A DNA stretch of 64,000 nt from Metallyticus violacea (GCA_030762175.1 CM060833.1:8886501-8950500), one strand, 5' to 3'. Shown: positions 1 to 13,746, counted from the stretch's first letter. A program made the numbers and translations. Notes: a model not told the origin generated them from the letters alone.

Positions 1-1379
1 AAGAAGTTAAATTAATACCTTAGCATTTAAAATTAACTTAAATGGAATTTGACATTTGAATTGCACAAATATGTAATTACTTATTAAATATTGATTTTTA
101 AAAAAGCAATTTTCATAACATAAGAGTCTCAAACAGTCAAACATTTTTTAAATATATTGTAGTTAGTTGTAGATTTGAAACGTAGTATTAACACATGTTT
201 GAAAATGCAACCCATCTCTGATAGGAATTCAGTTCTGCAGCTCATTTGTGCTGTTTTTAGAGTTATACTTCGAGAAGGAAACAAGTTTAATATAAACTTC
301 ACTCTTTCCGCATCTTTTTAATATTTTACATTCCTTCTCTACATGGAGAGATTGCCCCATTCAGAGAATAATGGAAAACGAAAGTATTTTTTAAAAGAAA
401 GGGTTAATTTTGTTAATAGAAAGTTCTTAAATCTTATTATTCAGGATTCCCAAACAAATATTAGACATGAATGCAGCAAGGTTGATGGAACTGAATTTCA
501 AAATTTATGATTTTACTAACCAGTCTAATAAAGGTCCAATTGGCTTTAAAAGAAAGTGGTTTTTTCTAAAGTCCAGGCGGGTGCATTTGACACCCAATCT
601 AACTAGGAGCGCGAATGAGACGCAACCTGTTGCCTAGCGCTCGGCTGTTGTGCGCGAGTTTTCTGTCCTTGAATGACTACTCGGAACAAAATTCGCATTT
701 CGTGTTACCTTTCTGGAACACCATATTCTTTGAAACTTTACTATATAGTTTTCATGAAGGTTTGCCATGGTTTATTGCACTTTTATTGCACGATTAGAAT
801 TAAGAGCAGATTTGCAAACCAAAGCTTGATAAATGTACCCTTAGTTGCCTGTTTATTGACTGTAACAATTTTTTTCATTAATTTTTTACTGTAATCTTGG
901 ACCTTTAGTGGGCTTGTAGATTTTGCGTTAAGAGGTAACAGACTACGTTTATGCACGGCCCTCTTCTGCAAGATAATTAAAAATGCAAAGTTTTAAACAT
1001 TTTTATATAAGCTCTTTCATTCACTTCAAAGCTTAAAATGATTTAATTTTTAAATATCCTTTCATGTTAAATGTTAATGTTAAATGTTAAAATATTATGT
1101 TCATTAAAATTTATAAATTAGAAGTAATTTTGATTTGTTTGCTTTTTAAATGTAGAATACTCTTTACCCCCTCCCCAAGAACGGAGTCTGTTTACTTCAC
1201 CCTTCGGCTTTCCTCGTTTTCTGTCGTTGCATCAAGATAGTTCTCAGATTAGAGCAATTTATGCCCACAGTTGAAAGCTTATTTTGAAAGTTTAAAACTT
1301 ATATAATATTTTTCAGCAACGAAGAAGTTAGGCCCATTTCGTTTCATTTACAGATATTAGACTAGCCCAGAAGGTAGAT
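1..1379. other. AT-rich flank, no gene recognised
   Basis: No conserved gene is recognised. The patch around 570-960 has more G+C than its surroundings and short open frames on both strands, but none has a recognisable domain or coding-like composition. From about 1,375 the sequence passes gradually into degenerate units of the satellite that follows. Confidence 0.5.
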
Positions 1380-4300
1380 TAGGTTATTCTTAATGCAGGA
1401 TTTAATAATGCAGCAGCAAAACAAAGAATTGGGTTAGCTTTTTTTTGTTAGATTTTCCCTAAGTGAGAATTAAGTTAGGTTATTTTAATTCAGAAGAAAT
1501 GGTTTAGGTATTAATTAAATTTCGAATAATACCATTAGCTCCTAAGAATTGAGTTATTCTTAATTTAGAAATATTAGATCAGGTTAATTATTTCCATGAT
1601 AAAGAAGCAAGCGCAGAAGAATTAGGTCATGTTATTCTTAATTCAGTTTCTAGTGGTGCAGCTACAAAAGTTATTCTTAATTTAGAAATATTAGATCAGA
1701 TTGTCGATTCTGTTTTAGATAGTACAGAAACAAACTAGAGAGTTTAATTATTCTTAATTTAGAAAAAAGAATCATTCTTAATTCAGATTGTGAAAATTCA
1801 GAAACAAACACAAGGGAGTAAAATTAAATTGTTATTAAATCAGTTTTTGGTAATTCAGAGTCAAACTTAGAAGTCAGCATATTCTTAATTTACAAATACT
1901 AGATCCGATTATAGTTAATTCAGTATCTGATAGTGCAAGAACAAGTTCAGAAGAGTTAATTTATTCTTAATTTAGAAAATTTAATCAGGTTATTGGTAAT
2001 TCAGTTCCTTATAGTGCAGGGAAAAAGAAAAAAACTAAGAAGTTATTTTTAATTTAGAAAAAAAAAATGATCAGGTTATTCATTCGATTTCTGAGTGTGC
2101 AGAAACAGACTCAACGGTTAAGTCATTCTTAATTTCCAAAAATTAGAGCAGGTTATTGTCATTTCAGTTTCTGTTGTTCCAGAAACAACCTCTGAAGAGT
2201 TAAGTCATTCTTAATTTAGAAACATTAGATCAGGTTATTGTTAATTCAGTTTCTACTAGTGCAGAAACAAACTTAGAATAGTTAAGTTATTCTTAATTGG
2301 AAAAATTAAATGAGGTTATTGTTGATTCAGTTTCTGATAGTACAGAAACAAGCTCGGAAGTGCTATCCTTAAATTAGTAAAATTAGACTGCTTTATTAAT
2401 TATGTTTCTGATAGTGCAAAACAACTCAACAGTTAGGTCATTCTTCAGTAAAATTAGCACAGGTTATTGTTAATTCAGTTTCTAATAGTGCAGAAACAAA
2501 CTTAGAACAAGTTATTCTTAATTGGAAAATATAATCAGGTTATTGTTAATTCAATATCTACTAGTGCAGAAACACTCAGAATAGTAGTCATTCTTAATTT
2601 AGAAAAATTAGATCAGGTTATTACTAAATCAGTTTCTCATAGTGCAGAAACAAACTCGGAAGAGTTAAGTTATTCTTAATTGGAAAAATTAGATCAGCTT
2701 ATTGTTAATTCAGTGTCTTACAGAAACAAGCTCGGAAGAGCTACCCTTAATTTAGAAAAATTAGATCGCTTTATCAAGTATGTTTCTGATAGTGCAAAAC
2801 AACTCGAACAGTTAGGTCATTCTTATTTTAGTAAAATTAGATCAGATTATTGTTAATTCAGTTTCTACTAGTGCAGAAACAAACTTAGAAGTGTTAAGTT
2901 ATTCTTAATTGGAAAAATTAGACAGGTTATTGTCAATTCAGTTTCTGATAGTGCAGAAACAAACTCTGAAGAGTTAAATAATTCTTAATTTAGAAAAATA
3001 GATCAAGTTATTGTTAATTCAGTTTCTACCATTGCAGAAACAAACCTAGAACAATTAAATTATTCTTAATTAGAAAAATTATATCAGGTTATTGTTAATT
3101 CTCTTTTTGATAGTACAGAAACAAGATCTGAAGAGCTATCCTTAATTTACAATTTCTGATAATGCAGAAACAAATTCAGAACATTTAAGTCATTTTTAAT
3201 TTAGAAAAATTAGATTGCTTTATTAAGTATGTTTCTGATAGTGCAGAAACAACTCAGAACAGTTAGGTCATTGATACTTTAGAAAAATTAGCTCAGGTTA
3301 TTGTTAAATCAGTTTCTGATAGTGCAGAAACGCACTGAAGAGTGAAGTCTTCCTAATTTAGAAAAATTAGCTCAGGTTATTGTTAAATCAGTTTCTGATA
3401 GTGCAGAGATGCACTGAAGAGTGAAGTCTTCCTAATTTAGAAAAATTAGATCAGGTTATTGTTAATTCAGTTTCTGATAGTGCAGAAACAAATTCTGAAG
3501 AGTTAAGTCATTCTTAATCTAAAAAAAGTAGATCAGCTTATTGTTAATTGTCTACCAGTGCAGAAACAAACTTAGAACAGTTAAATTATTCTTAATTAGA
3601 AAAATTAGATCAGGTTATTGTTAATTCTCTTTCTGATGGTACAGAAACAAGATCGAAAGAGCTATCCTTAATTTACAAATATTAGATTGCTTTATTATGT
3701 TTCTGATTGTGCAGAAACAAATTCAGAACACTTAAGTCATTTTTAATTTAGAAAAATTAGATCGCTTTATTAAGTATGTTTCTGATAGTGCAGAAACAAC
3801 TCAGAACAGTTAGGTCATTGTTAAATTAGAAAAATTAGCTCAGGTTATTGTTAAATCAGTTTCTGATAGTGCAGAAACAAACTCTGAAGGGTTAAGTCAC
3901 TCTTAATTTAGAAAATTTAGATCAGGTTATTGTTAATTCAGTTTCTGATAGTGCAGAAACAAACTCTGAAGGGTTAAGTCACTCTTAATTTAGAAGATTT
4001 AGATCAGGTTATTGTTAATTCAGTTTCTGATAGTGCAGAAACAAACTTAAAACAATTAAGTTATTCTTAATTGGAAAAATTCGATCAGGTTATTGTTAAT
4101 TCCCTTTCTGATAGTACGGAAACAAGCTCGGAAGAGCTATCCTTAATTTAGAAAAATTAGATTGCTTTATTAATTATGTTTCTGATAGTGCAGAAACAAA
4201 TTCAGAACAGTTAAGTCATTCTTAATTTAGAAAAATTACACATCTTTATTATGTTTCTGATAGTGGAGAAACATTTTCAGATCAGTTAAGTCATTCTTAA

Positions 4301-7300
4301 ATTAGTAAAATTAGATTGCTTTATTAATTATGTTTCTGATAGTGCAGAAACAAATTCAGAACAGTTTAGTCATTCCTAATTTAGAAAAATTAGATCGCTT
4401 TATTAAGTATGTTTCTGATAGTACAGAAACAACTCGGAAAAAATAGGTCATTCTTACTTTAGAAAAATTAGCTCAGGTTATTGTTAAATCAGTTTCTGAT
4501 AGTGCAGAAACACTCTGATGACTTAAGTCTTTCTTAATTTACAAAAATTAGCTCTGGTTATTGTTAATTCTGTTTCTGATAGTGCAGAAACAAACTCCGA
4601 AGAGTTATGTAATTCTTAATTTAGAAAAATTAGATCATATTGTTAAATCAGTTTCTACTAGTACAGAAAAAAAATTACAAGAAATAATTTATTCTTAATT
4701 GGAAAAATTAGATCAGGTTATTGTATTTCAGTTTCTGATAGTGCAGAAACAAGCTCGGAAGAGCTATCCTTAAATTAGTAAAATTAGACTGCTTTATTAA
4801 TTATGTTTCTGATAGTGCAGAAACAAATTCAGATCAGTTAAGTCATTCTTAATTTATAAAAAATAGACCGCTTTATTAATTATGTTTCTGATAGTATCAA
4901 AACAACTCTGAACAGTTAGGTCATTCTTACTTCAGTAAAATTAGCACAGGTTATTGTTAAATCAGTTTCTGATAGTAAAGAAACAAACTCTGAAGAGTTA
5001 AGTCTTTCTTAATTTAGAAAAATTAGCTCAGGTAATTGTTAAATCAGTTTCTGATAGTGCAGAAACACTCTGAAGAGTTAAGTCTTTCTTACTTTAGAAA
5101 AATTAGATCAGGTTATTGTTAATTCAGTTTCTGATAGTGCTGAAACAAACTTAGAACACTTAAGTTATTCTTAATTAGAAAAATTAGATTAGGTTATTGT
5201 TAATTCAGTTTCTGATAGTGCTGAAACAAACTTAGAACAGTTAAGTTATTCTTAATTAGAAAAATTAGATTAGGTTATTGTTAATTCAGTTTCTGATAGT
5301 GCTGAAACAAACTTAGAACAGTTAAGTTATTCTTAATTAGAAAAATTAGATTAGGTTATTGTTAATTCAGTTTCTGAGAGTGCAGAAACAAACTCTGAAG
5401 AGTTAAGTCATTGTTAATTTAGAAAAAATTAGATCAGGTTATTGTTAATTCAGTTTTTACTAGTGCAGAAACAAACTTAGAACAATTAAGTTATTCTTAA
5501 TTGGAAAAATTAGATAAGGCTATTATTAATTCAGTTTCAGATATTGTAGAAACAAACTCTGAAGAGTTAAGTTATTCTTAATTGGAAAAATTAGATCAGG
5601 TTATTGTTAATTCCCTTTCTGGTAGTACAGAAACAAGCTCCGAAGAGCTATCCTTAATTTAGAAAAATTAAGTCTCTTTATAGGTAATTATATTTCCTGA
5701 TGGTGCAAAAACAAACTCAGAACAGTTAAGTCATTCTTAATTTAGAAAAATTAGATCAGGTTATTGTTAATTCAGTTTCTACTAGTAATGACACAAACTC
5801 AAAATTTGTCATTCTTAATGTACAAAAATTAGCTTAGGTTATTAAGAGTTCCTGATAGTGCAGAATCAAACTTAAGAAGAGTTAAGTTATTCTTAATTTA
5901 GAAAATAGAAAATATAGACTAGGTTATTTTTAATTTACTTTCTGATAGTACAGGAACAAACTCAGTTGAGTCATTCTGAATTTAGAAAAATTAAATCAGG
6001 TTATTGTTAATTCAGTTTTACTTATGCCGAAACAAACTTAGAAGAGTTAAGTTATTCCTAATTAAGAAAAATTAGATCAGGTTATGTTAATTCAGTTTCT
6101 GATAGTGCAGAAACAAACTCGGAAATTAAGTCATTCTTAATTTAGAAACTTTAGATCAGGTTATTGTTAATTCAGTTTCTACTAGTGCAGAAACAAACTA
6201 AGAAGAGTAAATTTATTCTTAATTTTTAAAAAATAGCTCACCTTATTGTTAATTATGTTTCCTACAGTGCAGAAACAAAATCAGAACAGTTAAGTCATTC
6301 GTAATTTAGAAACATTAGATCAGGTTATTGTTAATTCAGTTTCTACTAGTGCAGAAACAAATTTAGAAGAGCTAATTTATTCTTAATTTTGAAAAAATAA
6401 ATAAACTTATGATTAATTTGCTTTCTGATAGTACAGAAACAAGCTCCGAAGAGCAAACCTTAATTTAGAAAAATTAGATAGCTTTATTGTTAATTGTGTT
6501 TCTGATAGTGCAGAAACAAACTCAGATAAGTTAAGTCATTTTTAATTTAGTAAAATTAGATTAGGTTATTATGTCAGTTTCTGACAGTGCAGAAACAAGC
6601 TCGGAAGAGCAATCCTTAATTTATAAAAATTAGATTGCTTTATTAATTATGTGTCTGATAGTGAACAAACAAATTCAGAACAGTTAAATAATTCTTAATT
6701 TAGAAAAATTAGATCGCTTTATTATTTCTGATAGTGCAAAACAACTCGTAACAGTTAGGTCATTCTTGCTTTAGAAAAATTAGCTCAGGTTATTGTTAAT
6801 TCAGTTTCTGATAGTAAAGAAACAAATTCCGAAGAGTTAAGTCATTCTTAATTTAATAAAATTAGATCAGGTTATTGTTATTTCATTTTCTGATAGTGCA
6901 GAAACAAAGTTAAGAGTTAAGCTGTTCGTAATTGGAAAAATTAGATCAGGTTATTGTTAATTCGGTTTCTGGTAGTACAGAAACAAGCTCTGAAAAGCTA
7001 TCCTTAATTTAGAAAAATTAGATCGCTTTATTGTTAATTATGTTTCTGTTAGTGCAGAAACAAACCTGGAAGAGTTGAAACATTTTAATTTAGAAACTTT
7101 AGATCAGGTTATTGTTAATTCTCTTTCTGATAGTACAGAAACAAGCTCGGAAGAGCTATCCTTAATTTACAAATATTAGATTGCTTTATTAATTATGTTT
7201 CTGATTGTGCAGAAACAACTCGGAACAGTTAGGTCATTCTTACTTTAGAGAAATTGGCTCAGGTTATTGTTAAATCAGTTTCTGATAGTGCAGAAACACT

Positions 7301-9750
7301 CTGAAGAGTTAAGTCTTTCTTAATTGGAAAAATTAGATCAGGTTATTGTTAATTCCCTTTCTGATAGTACAGAAACTAGTTCGGAAGAGCTATCCTTAAT
7401 TTAAAAAAAATTACACCCTTTATGTTTCTGATGGTGCAGAAACATTTTTAGATCAGTTGTCATTCTTAAATTAGTAAAATTAGATTGCTTTATTAATTAT
7501 GTTTCTGATAGTGCAGAAACAAATTCAGAACCGTTAAGTCATTCTTATTTTAGAAAAATTAGATCGCTTTATTAATTATGTTTCTGATAGTGCAGAAACA
7601 ACTCGGAATAGTTAGGTCATTGATACTTTATAAAAATTAGCTCAGGTTATTGTTAAATCAGTTTCTGATAGTGCAGAAACACTCTGAAGACTTAAGTCTT
7701 TCTTAATTTACAAAAATTAGCCGTGGTTATTGTTAATTCTGTTTCTGATAGTGCAGAAACAAACTCCGAAGAGTTAAGTGATTCTTAATTTAGAAAAATT
7801 AGATCATATTGTTAATTCAGTTTCTACTATTACAGAAACAAATTTAGAGGAGTTAATTTATTTCTTAATTTTTAAACAATAGATCAGATATTGTTAATTC
7901 CCTTTCTGATAGTACAGAAACAAGCTCCGAAGAGCTATCCTTAAAATAGAAAAATTAGTCTCTTTATTGGTAATTATGTTTCCTGATGGTGCAGAAACAA
8001 ACTCAGAACAGTTAAGTCATTCTTAATTTAGTAAAATTATATCAGGTTATTGTTATTTCAGTTTCTGATAGTGCAGAAACAAAGCTATAAGAGTTAAGTT
8101 ATTCTTAATTGGTAAAATTAGATCAGGTTATTGTTAATTCGGTTTCTGATAGTACAGAAACAATCTCGGAAAAGCTATACTTAATTTAGAAAAATTAGAT
8201 TGCTTTATTGTTAATGTTTCTGTTAGTGCAGAAATAAAATTAAGTCATTCTTAATTTAAAAAAATTATATCAGGTTTTTGTGAATTCAGTTTCTGATAGT
8301 GCAGAAGCAAACTCAGAATAGTCTCAATTTAGAAAAAATGGATCAGATTATTTTTGAGTTTCTGATAGTGCAGAAACCAAATCAGAAGAGTAAGTCATTC
8401 TTAATTTTAAAAAATTGGATCAGGTTATTAATTCTAATAGTGCCTAAACAAACTAATAACGGTTAATTCATTCTTAATTTAGAAAAATTAGATCAGGTTA
8501 TTGTTAATTCAGTTTCTACTAGTAACGACACAAACTCAAAATTTGTCATTCTTAATGTACAAAAATTAGCTTAGGTTATTAAGAGTTCCTGATAGTGCAG
8601 AATCAAACTTAATAAGAGTTAAGTTATTCTTAATTTAGAAAATAGAAAATAGAAAATTTAGACTAGGTTATTTTTAATTCACTTTATGATAGTACAGGAA
8701 CAAACTCAGTTGAGTCATTCTGAATTTAGAAAAATTAAATCAGGTTATTGTTAATTCAGTTTTACTTATGCCGAAACGAACTTAGAAGAGTTAAGTTATT
8801 CCTAATTAAGAAAAATTATATCAGGTTATTGTTAATTCAGTTTCTGATAGTGCAGAAACAAACTCAGATATTGTCATTCTTAATTTAGAAACTTTAAATC
8901 AGGTTATTGTTAATTCAGTTTCTACTAGTCCAGAAACAAACTTAGAACAGTTCATTTATTCTTAATTTTGAAAAAATAGCTCATCTTATTGTTAATTATG
9001 TTTCTGATAGTGCAGAAACAAACTCAGAACAGTTAAGTCATTCTTAATTTAGTAAAATTAGATTCAGGTTATTATGTCGGTTTCTGACAGTGCAGAAACA
9101 AGCTCGGAAGAGCAATCCTTAATTTAGAAAAATTAGATTGCTTTATTAATTATGTTTCTGATAGAGAACAAACGAAGTCATTCTTAATTTAGACAAATTA
9201 GATCGCTTATTATTTCTGATAGTGCAAAACAACTCGGAACAGTTAAGGTTATTCTTGCTTTAGAAAAATTAGCTCAGGTTATTGTTAATTCAGTTTCTGA
9301 TAGTAAAGAAACAAATTCGGAAGAGTTAAGTCATTCTTAATTCAGTAAAATTAGATCAGGTTATTGTTATTTCAGTTTCTGATAGTGCAGAAACAAAGTT
9401 AAAAGAGTTAAGCTGTTCTTAATTGGAAAAATTAAATCAGGTTATTGTTAATTCGGTTTCTGATAGTACAGAAACAAGCTCGCAACTGCTATCTTTAATT
9501 TAGAAAAATTACATCGCTTTATTGTTAATTATGTTTCTGTTAGTGCAGAAACAAACTCGGAAGAGTTAAAACATTTTAATTTAGAAACATTAGATCAGGT
9601 TATTGTTAATTCAGTTTCACTAATGCAGAACCACTCAGAATAGTAGTCATTCGTATTTTAGAAAAATTAGATCAGGTTATTGTTAAATCAGTTTCTGATA
9701 GTGCAGAAACAAACTCGGAAGAGTTAATTTATCTTAATTTAGAAAAAGTG
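1380..9750. repeat. Long satellite array, ~80-bp AT-rich unit with higher-order structure
   Basis: About 100 diverged tandem units fill 8.4 kb. A typical unit reads: lead 'gaaaaattagatcaggtta', then 'ttgttaattcag', the dyad 'gtttctgatagtgcagaaac', 'aaactcggaagagttaag', and 'tcattcttaattta'. Period is 81 bp in the cleanest stretch (5,103-5,345, three near-identical units sharing a private 'tgctgaaac' variant) and 73-82 bp elsewhere. Unit subtypes alternate: 'gatcaggttattgttaattcag', 'gattgctttattaattatg', and a form ending 'gaagagctatcc'. Blocks recur at 2.5-3.2 kb offsets, so there is higher-order structure. No open frame of 60 codons exists from about 1.0 to 10.2 kb, so it is non-coding. Units decay at both edges. 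Confidence 0.95.
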
Positions 9751-10099
9751 GGTCTTTACTCTTGTTTCTGATGATGATACAATCTGAAAAGAATTCTGTT
9801 ATGTTAGTTTTTTTTATTTCAGAACTATTAGCTTTTCTAATAAATTTAAAAAAGTCAGGTTATTCTTATTTAATAATGTATTTGCAAGCTCTTAAGTGTT
9901 ATGTTTTTTAATTCAAAATCATTAATTAGGTAATTCCTAATTCAATGTAATTGAGTTTAATCTAAATTCATTTTCTGAAAATAGTTAGAGCAGAAGTATT
10001 TGGTTAGGTTTGCCTATAGTGTCTGCAGTTATATGCCCAGAATAATCCAGATTATATTGTTCCCAGTTCAGTTCTGATGATATAGTACAGTCCAGAAGT
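9751..10099. other. Satellite-flanking AT-rich sequence
   Basis: Weak remnants of satellite words such as 'caggttattctta' fade out here. No gene or other feature is seen. Confidence 0.5.
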
Positions 10100-10760
10100 T
10101 AGGTTAGGTTATTTTCAACGCGAGGGAAGCCGAAGGTTCATACTTAGGCTAGTATATGACGACGACATCTTGTGAACTTCCTCCGCTGGATTGAACAGTA
10201 TGTAAAAAACTCCTAGGTGCAGTTTCGTGGTGACGTGCCTGTACTTTTAGGACTGGGGTAGAGACTATATCGTCTTATTCCCCAGGTATACGAGTGGGAA
10301 AACCATTGCACGACCACCCTATGACTGCGAGCGTCCAGGTTGACCCCACCTGTGAGTGCTTGTGGCCGGTGGAAAGGGGCCCCCGCTCTAGAACCTTTTG
10401 CTAACCAGCTGCTCCTGCGGGGTGTCGCCAAGGGCCCTGTAGAGTGTCCTCCGCCCTCCCAGCCAGGTCGTCTTCTCTTTCAGGTTGGGTAGTTTTAAGT
10501 GTAGTCTGTCTCGTGACTCTCTGCAGCACGAGATGGGGGGGTTCGTGGTTTGATGCCCCAATGGGAATGCTGGTAAGGTTAATGTCACCACGATCTCGCT
10601 TCGGAGTGGGGTTTGCAGTCGCTAGGGTATCAGCGTGAATGTGCGTGTTTTCTCTTTCAGGGTAGTTTAGTAGTGGGGCCCTGCTATTTGACTTGCGTAT
10701 GCATTTAATTACGCTTCAGATAGAGGGCGTGTGTGAAGTGAGGATACACTAGTCGCTTTT
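10100..10760. other. GC-rich island of unknown nature
   Basis: About 650 bp with far more G+C than the rest of the window. It starts abruptly at the 'ggttaggttattttcaacgcg' boundary and ends near 'cttttaatagcagtaaattt'. Open frames of 60-75 codons exist on both strands (10,213-10,431 minus, 10,388-10,591 minus, 10,444-10,638 plus) but overlap one another and match no domain known to me. Two 'tctctttcag' acceptor-like motifs occur on the + strand (about 10,475 and 10,655). It could be an untranslated exon or promoter, or a fragment of an unidentified repeat; the sequence does not decide. Confidence 0.4.
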
Positions 10761-10889
10761 AATAGCAGTAAATTTTGAGCATTGCTCTAATTGGCAAATA
10801 AACATTTTCTTGATTTGTAATTTTGGGAGGAGGGGGTGTTTTAATATTCTGGTTTCTTATGACAGCACAAATATAGCTAAGACCTCAAG

Positions 10890-11165
10890 AATACTTCGAT
10901 ATTTGACTTTGGGGGGATATTTAGAGTTTGATCTCAAGACATCACAGGTTTGGCCCGAGATTGTCTACAGAATGCACCGATATTTGACTTTGGGGGGTAT
11001 TTTAGAGTTCTGATTTAAAGGACACACAGGTATTGCCTGAGATTGTCCGAATATCGCTTTGACATAACTCTGGACTACGTTTTTGATTTCGAGGAGATAC
11101 ATGTCTCCAGAATACTTAGATATTTAACTTCGGGGGGTGATAGTAGAGTTTTCATCTTAAGACCA
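10890..11165. repeat. Three imperfect copies of a G-rich motif
   Basis: The motif 'gatatttgactttgggggg' followed by '(t)ttagagtt(t)', a 'tgat(c)t..aagac' segment and 'cagg..tg(c)c(c)gagattgtc' recurs at 10,897, 10,978 and, more diverged, 11,118. Spacings are 81 and 140 bp. No coding potential is apparent. Confidence 0.6.
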
Positions 11166-12269
11166 TAGAGCATAATACTATCCCTATCGACATCCTTTTC
11201 CTATCCTTAAAACATAGAGAAATGAACAATACTTATAAACGAAGTTCTAATACTAATATTGAATTTACAAAAACTTTAATGTTTGGAAAGCTGAATTAGT
11301 TGGATAAATTAGAAGTTAAGGCCTGGATTCGAACCACAGTTTGGTGCGTGCCCTGGCCGCAATTTCCACTTTATTACAGTATCAAATTGTTGCCTTTACA
11401 GGCTTAGAGAACATTTTATTTTGACTGTGTACCTACAAAACAGTTCCTTATTATAAGTAATAGCAATTAAAGCTATTGGTAGAATTTAAATTACTATTTT
11501 CTAATGATGCATTTATATATCTGTACTATATATGTTATTTGTATTTAAAATAGCTTTTAATGTTGAATGTATACATTATTTGTTAACACTGTGGCATATT
11601 TATAATCCAGAAGCCATTCTGGAAATTACTAACATCTCAATTTGAAGCATTGTGCAATTAATTTGCAATTTTTCTTTGGTGCAATCTGGATTTATAAATA
11701 GTCGCAGATTGTAAAGGTTAATAATCATGTTTTGTTTGTTTGTTGCAGGTATCAGCATTATAAAATTTAATTCTTTGTTTACATATGTTTTAAATAATTT
11801 TAATATAATTTTTTATATTCTTAATGATTGGTTTTTACATATTTTACAACTTTTTAATATATATATATTTGACATCTTAACATGTTTTAGCAGCGTTTTA
11901 ATAACTTAATGCTGTTCTTTTTCAGGTTTTAGAAGCTATAAACAGTTGGTAATATTTTTATTTTTTGTTGCAGGCACTATCAGTGGTGATTTACCAGGAA
12001 GCTTGCACGAACACAACACTTAACTGCTCGCATTCAATTCGGAGAACAGCGGAATTAAAAAAAAGTTTCTAAACGCCACGTTTTCTTTTTAAAACTCACG
12101 TTGTGTGTTAATGCTTCTCCATTAAAATGTTCGGGAAAAAAAAGCTAAAAACTGAAACAATTTGAAATTTGCTGTGCATTAATCTTGAAGCATTTAGTCT
12201 TTGTTGCAGGTCGTGCTTATGACGACGCCTGAACTGGATTTTACTTCTCTCATACAGCGTGCATACTGC
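11166..12269. other. No gene recognised; clustered acceptor-like tracts
   Basis: AT-rich. Four pyrimidine-rich tracts ending in CAG lie close together on the + strand (about 11,749, 11,925, 11,973 and 12,209). No conserved coding exon follows any of them. Confidence 0.4.
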
Positions 12270-12850
12270 TAACCTTCCACATCTACGGGAGTCTTATCTT
12301 CGGAATGAAATTGTTCATATTTCTCCATATAATCCCTCTTGAATCTACCGCATAATGTTCAACAATGTATTAAAGTCTCTACGAGTATATCTGATGCTTC
12401 AAGTTCAATGAAAATAACTTTTCTTCCCAGAAATTTTCTCGGCTTTCGGAAGGGATGGAAAGTCCGATGTTTGTGGTAGCAAATCAATAGTCCCATTTCG
12501 TTTATTTTCGTCATTGGATAGACTCACGAGGTCGAGCATTGTTTTAGTTCATTTAAAATTATAGCATACTGTGTTCTAGTAAATAGATTTTCTAGTAAGA
12601 CTGTCATCTCAGAAAATCGATGATCTTTCACCCATTTTGACCACTTTGCCGTTGAAAAATCCGAATTCTTCCATTGTTTTGTAGTAATTTATGTTTCATC
12701 ATTGGCCATGAATCGGCAAATAAAACAAGTTTAATTTCTATGAAAATGTGCCAATCTTTGCTCAGAGATTTGTATTCTTTTCGCATTTGATCGGGTGTCA
12801 ACAGACGTGGTACAAATCTTGCAGATAATTTATTTTAATGTGGAATATCG
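12270..12850 (-). mobile_element. Heavily decayed mariner-type transposase relic
   Basis: On the minus strand, short segments in shifting frames resemble a mariner transposase in the right order. They run from high to low coordinates: 'VPRLLTPDQMRKEY' (helix-turn-helix to catalytic linker), 'NARPRES' (around the second catalytic aspartate, which is lost), 'KINEMGLLI' and a C-terminal stretch including 'LGRKVIF'. Many stops and frameshifts; no terminal inverted repeats were located. Assignment rests on motif order alone. Confidence 0.45.
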
Positions 12851-13742
12851 GCGCTTGAAGTCCCTATAATAGCTTTAGTCTATCCTCCGGTACCTATTGT
12901 GCACTTTTTGGACTATTTTCTACAGTGACAGTGGCAATCAATGAATTTCTATTGCTGTCAAAAAGTATTTCATTACCACCGCTATTTGATATTTCGTCAT
13001 AATAAAGGCTTTCATTATTGTACAGTTGTTCCTGCTGAAAAATGGCTGATTTTAATGACAATTTTTTTTTTTTTTGGAGCTAGCCACTTGAATCTTCATC
13101 CTGCAAGGCATTGTCTTCAATTAAAAAGTAATATTTGTGTTCAAAAATCTTCTTAATAGGAATGATCCAAAAGACCGATTGTTTTTCTAAACTCGTTTTT
13201 GGGAAAAGCTGTTGCAAATATCAATTTTCTTCTTAATTTGAAGAATGTACATGAAGCTGATCAGTGAAGTCAAAAGAAGAGGGTGTGGCTGCATCATGCA
13301 TGAGGATATCATCTGTACCAGCACAATTTTGACGTTCTTTAATAATTAGCTTTTCTTAATGTTAAATGGGGTTGGCTACTAGTAAATTGGGATTGTTGTC
13401 CTTTAATGCCAATATCAATATTCTGTGCATTAAAAATGAGTTTCACAACCCTTCCAAATTTATAACCATATGTTATCAGACACAAAAATACCTTCATCTC
13501 TCTGAATTAGGCTTTAGTCTTTACTCTATGCCTGGGTGTTCCACCATTTGATAGCTTAATTTTGGGAGCCTTTTCCTACAGAGGGCAGAGAGTGACAGGT
13601 GATCAACCTATCAACTAAGTATTACTTGCAGATGAAACGATCAAAGACCACTTTTAGCAAATAAAGTTGTACCCATGGAAAGGTTTTTCAAAAATTTCTT
13701 CAATTATCCATAGATCCTACTTACTGGGCACAAAAAATGATG

Positions 13743-13746
<4 letters not shown>
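12851..13746. other. No gene recognised
   Basis: AT-rich sequence with a T-run at 13,061-13,074. Open frames of 60-70 codons are present but have AT-driven composition and no recognisable motif. Confidence 0.45.

Noticed and set aside
1380..9750. Repetitive protein-coding gene
   Set aside because: Stops occur in all frames in every unit and no open frame reaches 60 codons.
10080..10130. Telomeric TTAGG repeat
   Set aside because: Only two consecutive units ('ttaggttagg') occur; too short to be meaningful.
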